A stretch of DNA of 64,000 nucleotides, from positions 5,310,001 through 5,374,000 of the forward strand of contig OX465281.1 of assembly GCA_949987705.1 (NCBI GenBank), in the 5' to 3' direction. Source of the stretch: Thereva unica (lineage: Eukaryota; Arthropoda; Insecta; Diptera; Therevidae). Below the pieces are notes generated by a model. It saw nothing but the letters and a program-made list of their open reading frames with translations, was not told the DNA's origin and did no database searches. Below, piece by piece: positions 35,401-46,939 of the stretch (within the stretch, counting starts at the first letter, position 1; each line of letters starts with the position of its first letter). The position numbers were made by a program, and so were the translations under genes.

Positions 35401-38400
35401 ATTTTAATGTTGGCGCCTTTCAAAACTTTCTCAAGGTTGGTCTCATGTTTCATCTTTGACCCGTCGGTAAACGACTGAAGATGTTTTAGATCCCCAGGAA
35501 GAATAAATTCCTCCCACTCAGAACGATCCCAGATAATCGCCCTGAATTTCCTGTGGAACCGCAGTTCACCAACCTTATGGTCGAATACGTGGCAAATGAA
35601 AATATGCTTGTGTCCTTTAACAGACCAAGTTGTCGAGAACCAATCGAGGCGCCTGAATAATCCATCTCCTCATGGGGACTTTTAGGGTTGAAAAGAGGCG
35701 AGGGGAATAACGGTCTGGGTTAGTCCTATGACTACACCCAGCATCCAATGGATAAGCGGTCTGAAGGATTGACCCTGGAAAGTGCTTCTTGAACAGGTAT
35801 CTTAAAGTTTCTTCATTGTTAGGAGCCACCCTCCTTTTTGAGAAGGTTGAAGGAGTCTTTGGAAAAGTAGCTTTTGGAGTCTAGATGCTTCTGGTAGAGT
35901 CTGAAGGCAATCCTTTTGGAACGTCTCAATTCCTTGTTGTAGGCTGTTAGAGTGAACCTATATTCATCCCAATGCCCGGTATGCTTTACTCCTAACATCT
36001 CTTCGCATTGCAGCTAATCTCTCGTTCTACCATGGCACTTTACGGCGACGACTAAACGGAAGAGACAGTGTTGCCGTCATGGTAGGAAAAGATCAGCACA
36101 TCAGTAAAATGCGTGGCCGCATTCTCCAGTTCACACACTGAGCTGATAGAAGCATCAAGCAGGTTTTACTTCGAGGCCACACGCCACATTTTGTGGATCC
36201 CTTTTAATCTCTCTAAGCAGAAGTGCTGTTGCAGGCACTGTTCCAAAGCAGTCCGTAATTAGAACCCAACCAATGCTGCTTGACGGCCGGTCTATTCAAT
36301 ATGCTAACTGGCACCGGTGAACATCCATAGAACGGGCCCAAATACTTGGGAGGGCTTATGACATTACCAGTGACCACGGAAAGCACGATTTTGAGACAAT
36401 CTTACAATCTATTTATCAGGATAAGGCAAGCTGATGCTTCTTCGTGTCTATTTTTGAACCTAGAATTTTCAAAGCACTTACAAAATCCACAGAGATATTG
36501 GCCCATGCGGACGATATAAATGACCGCTCTATGTCCCATGAGGGATCAAAGGAGCTGAAGAAGAGGAACCATACGAAGCATTCAACCAGTACGTAAGCAG
36601 GCACCCTCTACGCCGAAGGGGTCATTTTTTGAATATTGAAAAGATTCATCCATTTTTGAAGACGATGCTAGGATTGGTCAACATCTCGTAATTGTCACCG
36701 TAGATGGATATGAAAAAATTATCAGGCCTATACTGAGGTGGCAGCACAGAAGTCATTTCAACTCAATTGTTAAGAGTTTTAATTAGAAAAATTCAATGGA
36801 AAACTCGAAACAGATGACTTGACACGACTTCTAGGAGCTTGGCCAGATGAAGTAGACGAAATAAATCAAAAATTGAGCAGACTACGATGGCTCGGACACG
36901 TTGTACGAGCTTGGGATAAAAGAATGCTAGGTTTTTCAATTATACAAGATCTGGAAAAAGAAGCGCAGGACGACCAAGAATTGGATGGACGGCTGACGTG
37001 CTACACATGTGAAAACGACAAAAAGGGGTTATTTCGTCATTTATGCTGGTGAACCTAAGGTAAAACAAATTCTTTTTAATAAAACTGTAAGAAAATTGCT
37101 GCTCTGAATTGTATGAATTTCAATATTTTTATAATTCGAAGCAGTTAGTTTAAGATTTATAATTTGTGAGATGTAAATGGTCTTAGGAGCACTGCAAATA
37201 ACAATTGTTTTTTTTTAACAAATAAGTTTTTTTTCCTATTTATTTAACAAATTTAATCCTTCAGGACTTGCTTCTTAGAGCGATTTACGTGTGCCAATGA
37301 GTTTTTATATTTTCTTTACGACTTTTAGTATATTTTAGGCTAATCATGCACCGTACATTCCTCTGTATTTCAAAAATATGCTTCCTCTTTAGCCCATGTA
37401 ACGCAAAAACTAGTCTTCCACGTCCTAGCGATATTTTAAAGGTTAATTATTGTGTAAACATTAATTGCTACATTCCAACCTCTTCAACTTAATTTAAAAA
37501 TTGCTTCAATTATGATAGGTTACTCTGAATAAGAGATGGCACACCAGAAACACCCTCAAAATACATCTAACAACTTATATATCAAAACCAAGGCGCAACC
37601 AATTAAAAAATTCGTAATACGCTTACTTTGAAACCAGATAGTCTATTATAACTAAACTATAATTTAGTAAACTACATTAAGATTACTTGACCATATAATG
37701 AAATACTGTGTGCTCTTCCCTGGTGCCAATATACTTAGACTTAATACAACAAAACCATAGCAAAAGCAATCTTGATTATCCTAGTAGTACTTACTTGAAA
37801 TGCTTCAGGTATCCAAGCAATGAAATGGTTTGTAAGGTTTTACCCAGACCCATCTCATCTGCCAAAATACCATTGATCCCATTCTCGTAGAGCGAAATCA
37901 TCCAATTCAATCCGCGAATTTGATAGTCACGCATTTCTCCATTCTTAATGTATGATGGAGAAGCTTCAAAACGAAAAACTTCCTTGGCGGCAGTTTCTTC
38001 TGCCAGGAGCTCCTCATCCTCCTCTTGTTCGGTCTTCCGATGGCGGTGACTGCAAGACGTCAAACTTAATGCTTAGAATCAATTAAAAAAAAGAAATTAA
38101 ATTACTCAGATGCACCAGCCGGTTCCTTGCTAGGACTTGGATCAGGTTCAGGCTCAGGTTCTTTATGTTTTCTAGGCCTTCCGGGCGCCTTTGCTTTGGG
38201 GCTTTTCGAAGCACTATTTGTCATAAAATGAGTAAAAATTTCAGTTTGTTTCAGCAAGTAATCGAAGCGCTTTCCTCTGTCCGTTTCGATTTTCGTGTCG
38301 AATTCAACTTCTTTTTGTCCAGATGATGTGGTGTCTGAAGTTTCCGACTCATTCTGCAGCGAAAGCAAGATTTTTTTAGTAAAGAAAGATTTTGCATCCA

Positions 38401-38540
38401 CAAGTATTCAAAATACACAAGGGTGAAGAACAAAAGTGACAGCTGAAGTGGCGTCACTGGGAAACTACACAATAAAATTGTTTTCTTACCGAATTTTCAT
38501 TCGTATCCGGAACCTCCGCGATTTCCTCTTCATTAGACAT
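29437..38540 (-). CDS. Iswi: ISWI chromatin remodelling ATPase (canonical copy C)
   Basis: Seven coding exons: 38540-38490, 38353-38106, 38049-37795, 34411-32550, 32492-32242, 29914-29754 and 29692-29437. They give 1027 aa, the length I recall for Drosophila ISWI. The family protein slides and spaces nucleosomes as the motor of NURF, ACF and CHRAC in the nucleus. Visible in order: acidic N-terminus; GRPRK stretch; AutoN ([14 protein letters not shown]); Walker A DEMGLGKT (Lys near 170); DEAH near 267-270; [29 protein letters not shown]; NegC region; HAND ([12 protein letters not shown]); SANT ([20 protein letters not shown]); SLIDE; lysine-rich end. The start is [10 protein letters not shown], with exon 1 spliced in phase 0. 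Intron 3 (3.4 kb) and intron 5 (2.3 kb) carry LINE relics. It is fully intact and is the most upstream gene of the array. Confidence 0.95.
30480..32120 (+). mobile_element. RTE-like LINE relic with 5' region, endonuclease and RT remnants
   Basis: A 5' GC-rich leader (30490-30610), shared with the mini-elements at 12302 and 39321, is followed by an apurinic-type endonuclease ([38 protein letters not shown]; 30880-31080). Remnants of RT ([21 protein letters not shown] near 31830-31895) and of the region after RT ([24 protein letters not shown] near 32025-32130) follow. It is broken by frameshifts and a large central deletion, and lies in intron 5 of gene C, antisense. Confidence 0.75.
35055..36380 (-). 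mobile_element. 3' part of a Loa/I-like LINE with a (TAA)n tail
   Basis: The minus-strand 3' end at 35055-35072 is a run of TAA/ATT trinucleotides, followed by sequence closely matching 61336-61560 and, with gaps, 61940-62340 of the better preserved element. Internal deletions are visible: the RNase H part is joined to the zinc region with pieces missing. It lies in intron 3 of gene C in the same orientation as the gene. TAA tails are characteristic of I-like elements. Confidence 0.75.
36790..37050 (+). mobile_element. LINE C-terminal fragment
   Basis: The peptide [18 protein letters not shown] corresponds to the RLRWxGHVxRM signature that follows the RT in RTE/CR1-like elements (compare GRLRWAGHLARMSEDEPARK at 52303-52380). 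Degraded, within intron 3 of gene C. Confidence 0.55.
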
Positions 38541-38760
38541 GTTTATAGATAGTTTTTAATTTCCTTTAGAAGCAGAACAATCTTTTAAAAGCAGATTTTT
38601 TTGCGGACACAACAGCCAAAGAGCGGCAAATCATCCGTATGGACTGTTTCACACAAGTTCTAGTGCTTTCTTCTTTCCTCAAATCATCTGAAGTTTGCCG
38701 TATTGCAATTTATTAAAAATGGTCTAAAATGGAAGCAGGTGTTTTTCATTTGGCAATTGG
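38541..38760 (-). promoter_or_regulatory. 5' flank of ISWI gene C with a block shared with gene A
   Basis: The segment 38672-38727 (tctttcctcaaatcatctg, gaagtttgc, aatggtctaaa) is conserved with the gene A flank. This is the only place in the array, other than gene A, where an ISWI promoter can be recognised. Confidence 0.5.
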
Positions 38761-39320
38761 CTTAACTGGGACGTAGAAATGTCAGTTAATTTCGTTGAAG
38801 TTTTTTTTTTAAAATATTTATCTTGGAAAATTGTTTCTAAAAATATAAATCTCTGACAAATTCAAAGAATTTACTAAGCAGGACAGAAATTCTCTTGTAT
38901 AAAAGTGCTTAGAAACGGTACTTCACTATGTCCGAAGAAAATAAATGGTGCTCTAACTGCATGGTCCTACTTGCCCTTAGGAAAGCTAGAAAAGCTATCA
39001 TTACGATAGGATCAAGAAAATATATGATGGTAACGTAAATCTGTCCTTAATTAGCTAAACTAACATTTCAATAATCCATATCCATATATGTACCTGCAAG
39101 GAGCTGCGGATGAGAGCTGTGGATGTCTTCATTCTATGTAAATAATGCAAACAACATTAGGTAGTATCTCGGTAAGTGAACCACTTCTGACCTATTAAAT
39201 ATAACAAATGGTATATAGCTCGAGACCGTCCTATGTAATGTTGTAAAAGGCCTACCTTTAAGTTCCTTAGATGTACTTTATCCATCTTTTAGTATTTAGC
39301 TTCTACTGATACATTCCCGA

Positions 39321-39514
39321 ACTCCGCCGTCGTCTGGTCCCAAGTCCAGGGTGTGAAAGGAGGAGGGTGGTGGACCTGTCGAATTGGCCAGAATCAGGAA
39401 ATCGAAGAAACTAGGCAAGAAACCGCATTTTTTAAAGCGGCACCGATAGCATCGTATCCGTTGCGGGGAAGTTCCGCTCGGGCCGACAGCTAACGGATCA
39501 AAGAAGACGAAGAA
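39321..39514 (+). mobile_element. LINE-derived mini-element with a 13-bp target-site duplication
   Basis: A 194-bp insert is bounded by perfect direct repeats gatacattcccga (39308-39320 and 39515-39527). Its 5' half matches the leader of the RTE-like element at 30490-30600, and its 3' part matches the LINE tail (cagctaacggatcaaagaag...). The entire coding region is missing. Together with 12302-12414 it defines a SINE-like, internally deleted family. Confidence 0.88.
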
Positions 39515-39527
39515 GATACATTCCCGA

Positions 39528-40480
39528 TACATCAATGATGTAATTCACGAAAATAAGCACATTCATGTTCGCCACATTGTATACGAGCACCGTGCGCTTA
39601 GGCTGAGCAAAGCGGAGAAAGCAGAAATTCATAGCCGCAACCAAAATCTCTGAGAGGAGAATTTTCAATCCGAACTAGAACAATTTAGACAGCAAAGACC
39701 CCCAAGACCACTTTCATGAAATGCTTTATGGCAAACTAACTGAGGTATTAGACACTTCAGACATACCTGTTGATAGATCTGCCGCCACCACCGAACCTTG
39801 AACTCGCTAACAAAGCCAGACAAAGAAGAATTTAAATCTGCTTCTTCTTTGTCACAAGAAGGTTTCTGGAATATACGGTATCTTCGCGAAGCTAGTGGAA
39901 GGCTTTTAAGTAGTATAGCAACAGAGGTACTGGACCAGTGAAGTCATCGGTTGGGGGCTCGGGTGTTATCTTTATTTGGTACAAGAAGTTTGGGATGTGA
40001 GCGTCACCTATGTGGAACTAGTTGAACTTCGCCGAGATGGGTTACTGTGTCTTGGGTGGGCTTTCATCCAGGCAGATCAGATTGACCAGACCGATAAAAA
40101 CCTGCAGTTATACAAACAGCTAAAAAAGAGGAGGAGGAGGTCTGTCTGGTCTATCTAGTCTGCCTGGTTTATAAGTCTGATCTATTTATCTGGGCTGTAT
40201 GGTCTGTCTGGTCAGCTCGATGTAACTCGCCTCGTCTGCTTGGTCTATATACTGTCCATCTGCATAGTTATGTCAAGATGTACACGTACCTTTATATGTT
40301 AAATTAAAGCCCTCCAGTGGCCCCCAGCATGAAAGCTCATCCAAGACACTCTAACCCACGCCAGTGATGTTCAATTAGTTTAACACAGGTGGCGCTGACA
40401 TCCAAAACTTGCTATACTACTATTTTGGTACACCAAGAAGCGATCCATGAAGTGATGACAGAAGAATGGAAAAGAGACAT
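39528..40480. other. No gene; degenerate TCTGTCTGGTC-type repeats at 40138-40262
   Basis: Most of the stretch shows nothing recognisable. At 40138-40262 the plus strand has many degenerate copies of tctg(t/c)ctggtctat, and the complementary motif (gattgaccagacc) appears at about 40079-40093. Confidence 0.4.
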
Positions 40481-41000
40481 CCTGTGCACTGTACAGAAAA
40501 GTATGCCCTGATTACAAAAAGATATCCTTCGCTATCGAGTAAGAGAAGAATCCTAGAAATATTATAGACTAAGTACCAGTATGGCTTCATCACAGGTAAA
40601 CCAATTGATCAGAGTTTCACTCCCAGATAGGCGATAGGAAAACGTTTCGAGTTTAAAAAAGCAATCCAACAACTTTTTATAGAATTTCAAGGTGTCTAAG
40701 ATAGGATAGTCAGAAAAGACCTTAACAAAAGCTTGATAGACCTGGCGCCCTCAATACACTGACACTGACCATGTAAGAAACCAAGTAAAGATATCCGGGA
40801 TACTGATCAGAGCAAACAGTACTTATAATGGTCTTCGACAAGGGGCGGATTTGGCCGCTGGCTCCTCTCCAAGCATTGCAGAAAGCGTTCCGAGGCTCTG
40901 GTGTAATATCAAGAAGCATACTCACCACGGGTCCACCTAAATACTAACTTAACCAGGCGATCGGCATCTACATCACTGAAAGAGCATCAAAAGTTGTAAA
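40480..41000 (+). mobile_element. RTE-like RT relic
   Basis: Fragments EYQYGFITGKPIDQSFT (near 40570-40620) and GLRQGADLA (near 40830-40855) match the RT motifs EYQCGFRxGRSTxDQIF and GLRQGDxLAP in order and spacing with gaps. There are many stops. Confidence 0.55.
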
Positions 41001-41152
41001 AGATGCTCTCACCTAGATTCCTAGTGACCGGCACGAAAACTGGGGTGGCAGCATAGAAATCAGTTCAAGTCATCTGTTTTGAGTTTTCTGTTTTCCATTT
41101 AAAACTTCTGTGTTACCACCCCTGGTAACGACTTCTGTGCTACCACCCCAGG

Positions 41153-41660
41153 GCTCTTCTTCTTCTTTGATCCGTTAGCTGGCGGCTCGTGCGGGATATC
41201 CCCGCAAAGTATACGTTGCTGTCGGCGCCGCTGGGTCTGAAACTCTATTCACGCTTCGTTTCCATTCTTGTCGATTTTTGGCGACGTCTCGAGCCTCGGT
41301 AACTGATAGTCGTTGATTCTTTCGGTCGCCTTCGATAGTCTTTAGTCAGAATTTCTTGTGTGCCGATCGCTGAATTCTCCAGTCTGCGGGACGGTCTCGC
41401 CAGAGAATCTTACGTGGCAAGCGGTTATCATCCATTCGTCAAACATGTCCAAACCACCGTAGCCGACTTTTTTGTATTTCTTTTTCGATCAGTGTCTGCT
41501 GATCGCATCTTTGTCTAACTGTCTCGTTTCGAAGGCGATCGCGGAGTGAGACACCGAGAATCTGCCTCAAGCATCTTATTTGGAAAACCTCGATCTTCTT
41601 GACGTCCGGTTTGAGCAGTGTCCATATTTCCGATCCTAGAGTTAGGCTACCTTAGATGTA
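41153..41660 (-). mobile_element. 3' portion of an RTE-like LINE
   Basis: Minus-strand reading ends in the shared cagctaacggatcaaagaag-type tail at 41153-41190. Upstream are coding remnants (EARDVAKNRQEWKRSVNRV, and earlier a DDNRLPRKILW-like segment). It is longer than the copy at 3374-3536 and belongs to the same family. Stops are present. Confidence 0.6.
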
Positions 41661-42289
41661 GGGCTATAATCAATGTGACCCGGAAACCAATTACCGCTCG
41701 TGGTTTTGATTCCACAAACTCGTGTACCTAACGTTAGGTGGTTGGTTAACCGACTGCGGGGGATGTAGAGTTTAGGAAGCTTATCAGTGTGCCGACCCCT
41801 AATCTGGAAATTTATTTTAAGACCTAGCGTAGCTGCCTAATGTGTGCTGATTGGCGATCTGTCAGGATTTTCAGGATATGTTTAGGAGGTCCATTGATCT
41901 TCCTTTTTTGTAAGTGAGCCAAACAGGGAATGCACATCAATAAAAGCAAAACCTAGTAAATCCGTCTGCGAAACGATCCAATAGCATTTGTTCCAAAGTC
42001 GTTGCAGTGGCGCACAATTTCGAATTTGTACAATCCTTCACCTACCTTGGATCTATAAGAGCACCCGCTTTGCTTTGAGGAGGATGAGTCGGCCAGTCAA
42101 GTCTAAGCGACAAACCATTAGGCAGATTGCTGAGCCTGTTTAAAAGGTCTGATCAACAAATATGAGATTTAGGGGTGTAGTACAATAGGCCAAGTGACTC
42201 CCTGCGGTACTTGTGGACCTATACCTCACTAAAGAAAAAGAGGAGGAACAACCTGCTCGACAGTTTGACTTTCAAACAGACCAAACCCT

Positions 42290-42420
42290 CAAAGAAAAGC
42301 GCAGACCAAGATGCCCAGAGTTTAAGTAAATAGTTAAACTGGATAACATCAGTTGGTACCAGTCGAGGTACCGGCTGCGAAAGACCAGGTTCGGATCCCG
42401 ACGTAGAAGTAAATGGATAA
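42290..42420 (+). mobile_element. LINE C-terminal scrap
   Basis: The segments cagaccaagatgcccagagt and gaaagaccaggttcggatcc resemble the coding end of the element at 52440-52555, with insertions. No open frame remains. Confidence 0.45.
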
Positions 42421-42757
42421 GTATTTTATCCAAAGATTTAAACATCGAGTTCAGTACAACCAGGACTTTTTCAGAACAACCAGCACTTCATCCTTTCTCT
42501 ATCCTTCTTTAAGGGCACTTTCCCATCACTTGGCCAACGATAAAACGGATTAATAGTACAGAAAATGTCCGCTTGACGGCGTGAGTCTTTGTGCAGGCTA
42601 AATAACAATGTCCACAGCATACACGTACTTACATTACGCGTTAATTATGTTTCAATGAAACCACCCAAAAGTTTATTTAAATTAAACTGTTTATTTGCAA
42701 AATATTACTTTCCCTTAAATTATACACTTAAACCAAATTTCACTCCCGGTGAGGTAA

Positions 42758-43959
42758 CTACGAAGCCTTAAGTTTAGCAGCACTCTCTGCCTTGGCGAGG
42801 TTGTCAGCCTTCCTCTGCTTGTCGTACTTGAAGTACTCCTTGACGTAGAAGTTACCGAACAGCACAATGAACGACATCATGTAGAATATTAAAGCGTAGT
42901 GCATCCACAGTGGAAACTCGCAGCCGGTGATCAGTGCATTAATGCCGAGCACCAAGGCGAGGATGAATTGACACTGAAATTGAAGGTAATAATGATTGTG
43001 AAATTGCAGAAATACGAAAAGGAAAAGTCTCAACTTACCATTTGGAGGATTGTTAAGTATTTCTTCCAGAAGAGGAACTTGGAGAATCTAGGTCCGAAAA
43101 CTGTGAGGCCGTAATATGAGTACATCAGAACATGGATGAAGCTGTTGGCCATTGCTGGGAAGAAGGCTGCACACAAGTGAAAAAAGGAATTAGTATTTAT
43201 GAAACATAGAACATGATTTATGGGTACTCACTTGAACCACTTGGGACCCACTTGATTCCAATCCACCACAAGGGGAATATGGTGCTGTGATGATAGACAT
43301 GCAGGAAGCTCAATTGGTTGTCCTTTTTGCGGAGAATAAAGAAGAAAGTATCACAGAACTCTAACAGTTTAGAGAAGTAGAACCACCAGACTGCATTTAA
43401 AACCTTAAATTAAAAAAAATTGTATAATTTCCAATGTTGAAATTAATTTTTTTTAGTTTTTACTTGTAATTCGTCTTTACTGTACACCACTCGACAAGGC
43501 TCACAGATGTAGCTGTAGCGAAGGCGGGAAGCTGCTGTAAATAATTGCTGGCAAATGTAGAAGTTAAGCGCCGCCATAGACAAGTTGTAAGGTACTAGTA
43601 GATAGTTAAGCTCGAAAGGTTTACGGCTGAAGTTTCATAAAAAAAAATTAATAATAATAATTAATACTTAAAACATAAAATTGAATATTTTTGTAGAAAT
43701 TTACTTTTTCATAAGTTTTGGTCCTAGCCATACGATAAATAAATAGAGCAGTGTGAAGAATATAGTCGGTTTCGGTGAGTCGACTAGTAGCCATCCTCGG
43801 GTTCGGGAATCTGTTTTAAGGGTTAAAATTGTTTATTATTAGTATTATTATTGAAGGAGAAATATGTATGTGCATTAATTTACCTGAAAATGTTAGTGTC
43901 CATAGGTAAAAGTTGTATGGATCTTCTAGCAGCCTTGGCGGTTCAGTAAAATTCGACAT
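42758..43959 (-). CDS. Very-long-chain fatty acid elongase (ELOVL family)
   Basis: Six coding exons: 43959-43884, 43810-43705, 43626-43464, 43403-43232, 43166-43039 and 42973-42758. All have GT-AG borders and encode 286 aa, a normal length for the family. The enzyme performs the condensing step of fatty-acid chain elongation in the ER membrane (family knowledge). Visible: DPYNFYLW near the N-terminus, LxGP after the first helix (WLGPKLM), FxELCDT-like FCDTFFILRKK, the catalytic histidine box HVYHH at about 149-153, the following [15 protein letters not shown], and several hydrophobic segments. The lysine-rich C-terminus (AAKLKAS) may serve ER retrieval, though it is not a canonical KKXX. An acceptor-like cag at 43977-43975 just before the ATG suggests a non-coding 5' exon farther upstream. 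The frame is intact. Confidence 0.93.
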
Positions 43960-44214
43960 TTTCTATTGAATAATCTGAAATGGAAATAAAAATTATTTTA
44001 GAGTTGCAGATTAATGCCGATATTTAAAAAAAAGTAGTGGATCTCTCGTGTCTTTCGTGTTTTATAGGCTATCCCTGAATCGAGTAATTTTTAGATAACT
44101 GCATTGAGTAGAAAAGTAGACTCGTCATAAACATATGGAAATCAGAAGGAACAAAGTCTGGTGCATACAGCGGATAAGGTAGAGGAGCTGTTTTAACGTT
44201 ATCTTCACTAGTAT

Positions 44215-44292
44215 AACCACATATCAGCCTATAGATTAAGGTGCCCGGCTACCATACCAGAGGTCCGGGGTTCGATTCCAGTCAGAGGCATG
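44215..44292 (+). repeat. tRNA-like sequence, probably a tRNA-derived SINE or pseudogene
   Basis: A box-B-like ggttcgattcc at 44271-44281 and a loose A-box (tagattaaggtg) precede an acceptor-like cagaggca. The T-stem does not pair well and there is no matching 5' acceptor strand, so a functional tRNA is unlikely. Confidence 0.35.
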
Positions 44293-44699
44293 TTTCTTCG
44301 TCGTTTCACTTCTCTCACCTAGATAATATTGATTATTTCTTTACTAGCTTTCCGACAAGAGCTTGTTGTGGTCTCGTGATGTGCAATCTGATGGCGGATA
44401 CTCAAATATAACACTTCATATCTCTCATAATCAATCTCGTACTACGACTTTCAATTGAAGATGCTATTAACTCCTTATGGGTGTTGGGCAATGCTTCTAC
44501 GAAAGGAGGAGAACGAATGCAGGGTCACACGCAGCACGATCTTTAAAGGCTAGCAAGATGTAATCGTATCGAGGGCTGTATGGTAGTAGGCACTGTCTGC
44601 TTTAACGATTTCCTGAACCATCTCTACCATACTTGTAGGACTTATATGCTATACAGGGCTCTGACATTGAATTCACCTTTCGTTGTCTAACGAGTCTAA

Positions 44700-45100
44700 C
44701 CTCGACTCAATGTTCTTAGCCTGAAACAGGCACGGATAGCGTGAAAGCGCCACCATGGCAATCGAAACTGGCATGGTACGCTTGAGTTAACATAAAACTT
44801 TCACGCACTTAGCATGAAACAGGCACAGTACACCTGAGTAAAAATTCTACCTTGTCAAATGAAGTCCGCTACAAGCACGTATCAATAAAAGACGCAAGGA
44901 ATACGCCAAACGAATCACGGAACGCTCACACTTTGAGCAATATTAGAGTTTTGCGAAATTTTATAGGACGAAGAAAATGAGCAATTATTTTGGTGACCAT
45001 AAAGAGTGTCAATAGCATGTCCAGTAGACCGGTTCTTGGTCGATTACGTGGATCAAGCAGCATTGGACGTAGTTAGTAATTAGTTGGGGGACCGCTTGTT
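44700..45100 (+). repeat. Composite repeat with a 5S-rRNA-derived segment (copy 1)
   Basis: A module starting at cttagcctgaaacaggcac (about 44716) and ending at gagtaaaaattctacct (about 44855) recurs at 56756-56842. A segment resembling the 3' two-thirds of insect 5S rRNA follows at 45029-45099: ggttctyggtcgat, aagcagcattgg, then gttagta and gggggaccgctt. In this copy about 170 bp separate the two parts. It is a 5S pseudogene or SINE3-like repeat, not a working 5S gene, because the 5' part is missing and changes are many. Confidence 0.6.
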
Positions 45101-45639
45101 AAAACGATGAAAAATGTTCGATTACGAATACATTCATATCTGTAACAGAGGCGTACATATCTTTGGCGGTCGCATTTTTAGATTGTCTTGCCTGTAGCGG
45201 GAGCGTGTATACCCATGTGGTAGGCGGATTTGTTCATAATGCGCGCTAGTGGCGCGCTACTAGCGCTAATGTGCACTAGTGCTTTTCAAAAATTGAACCA
45301 ACTAAATTATTTTTACTCGGGAATGAAAAAGCCTGGGAGAAAAGTCACGTATGTGGTGTGAGAGTTCAGCCTAACAGTTCGTGATATGATACAATTCACT
45401 CCACGCTGCACCGTGCGAACCAAGAGGCTAACCAAATTGCCGATTCCAGAGCCATCTTGGATCTTTGGCAAGAGCATTTTCAAGAAAAATTAAGTAAGGA
45501 GTTTAAAGCAAATAGGACAATAACAGTGTAACTTCATACTAGCTACATCAACAACTGAACAGATTTTCACATTTAGGTTAACAAAGCAAATATGTCTAGA
45601 TTTTCAAAACTCAATCCAATAACCCTTCATAGGTTTTAA

Positions 45640-46450
45640 GGTTGCCTCTGAGTAGATCTCTATAAAGCCATGAACGAATTGGATATTCCCAACAAACAAA
45701 TACGATCATTTATGTTGAGCCAAGTAAACATATTCGGAATACCTTGTAATATCTATAATGCTCTCTGACAAGCGAACCTGTCCTGTCTCCTCTTCAACCT
45801 AGCCTTGGAGAACGAGAAAGTTATCCATGATTCGGATATGGCATCAAAAGACACAATCCGTTACAAGTCTAACCAAATACTGGCTTATGTAAGATCACTA
45901 GAAGATCATTAAGATCTAATACAAGATGTTCTTACCCAGATTCAATGGTCGTCACAAAAGCTGTAACTTAATGAAAGCAGAATATATTACACGTTGCCCT
46001 TGCCAGCGATATTATTTAACATTGATTCCACAATGAAGGTTTAGGAGCATGACTTTGAAGTAGTATAATGCTTCCAACTACCTTGGACTGGGTCAATAAT
46101 ATGTAGTAGCCGACCGCAGAATGAAACTAGAAAAACATGTAAGGTCTCTGAAAGTTAACAAAGATTATTATTGTCTATCGTGGGTTTTTTTTAAGTCCAA
46201 GCATCTAACCATGACATTCAGACTACTGCTGTGTAAGACGATGAACTTAACAGTATTTACATTATGAATTGGGTGCTTGATAAAAAGTACTTGTCGTATT
46301 TGAGGGGAAAGTGCTTCGGAGAGTTGTTGGACCCATACATATGTGAAGGTGGTTGAATCAGGAGAAAATATTAAAAACTCAGCAAATTTCGGTGGTCTGG
46401 TTATCTACCTTATGGGAACGCCAAGGGACCCTCTCGAAAAGTCTTTTACG
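45640..46450 (+). mobile_element. RTE-like RT relic
   Basis: LDIPNKQIRSFMLSQV, LLFNLALENEKVIHDSDM, and TIRYKSNQILAYV correspond in order to the RT palm region of RTE/CR1-like elements. The YADD box is lost and stops are frequent. A LINE C-terminal scrap with gttgcgaaaggacagaacc lies further on at 46880-46935. Confidence 0.6.
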
Positions 46451-46939
46451 ATACATAAATCTTACGACAGTTAGGTAGATCAAACCTCCGGTTAATAGAT
46501 ACCTACAGGTCCAGAGCTTAGTGATGCCAAATTCGATTAGAGTAGCCTTAATAATCTTGCAAGCTTAACTGGTTATATGTAGGATATCAAATTTCCGCTT
46601 AGGTAGGGATTTTAGGATCAGTCGACGGATATCGACTTTGTGAAATCGAAGCCTTGTTATCGGTGGGATTCTTTACTTTGATGTGAACTCCTCCATCTAA
46701 AAGTTTCAATACAAGGTCCATCGTTTCCTTCAGCACCCTTCTATACCTTCAATCGAACCAAGCGTACTACTAAACATTACACCATGACAAGGACGACATC
46801 CCGAACAAGCAGTGCAACGCGTGACTTCTAAGCTTGGACTTTCACTTTAAAACGAACTGAATCATCTCAGAATTGGATCTGGTAAAGGAATTAGTTGCGA
46901 AAGGACAGAACCATATCCCGGCTGTAATGCCGAATAAGT

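Noticed and set aside
41153..41660. Target-site duplication around this LINE tail
   Set aside because: Only a short agggct match could be found, too weak to claim.
44215..44292. Functional tRNA gene
   Set aside because: The T-stem and acceptor stem do not pair; only box B is convincing.
45029..45099. Functional 5S rRNA gene
   Set aside because: The 5' third is absent and many conserved positions are changed.
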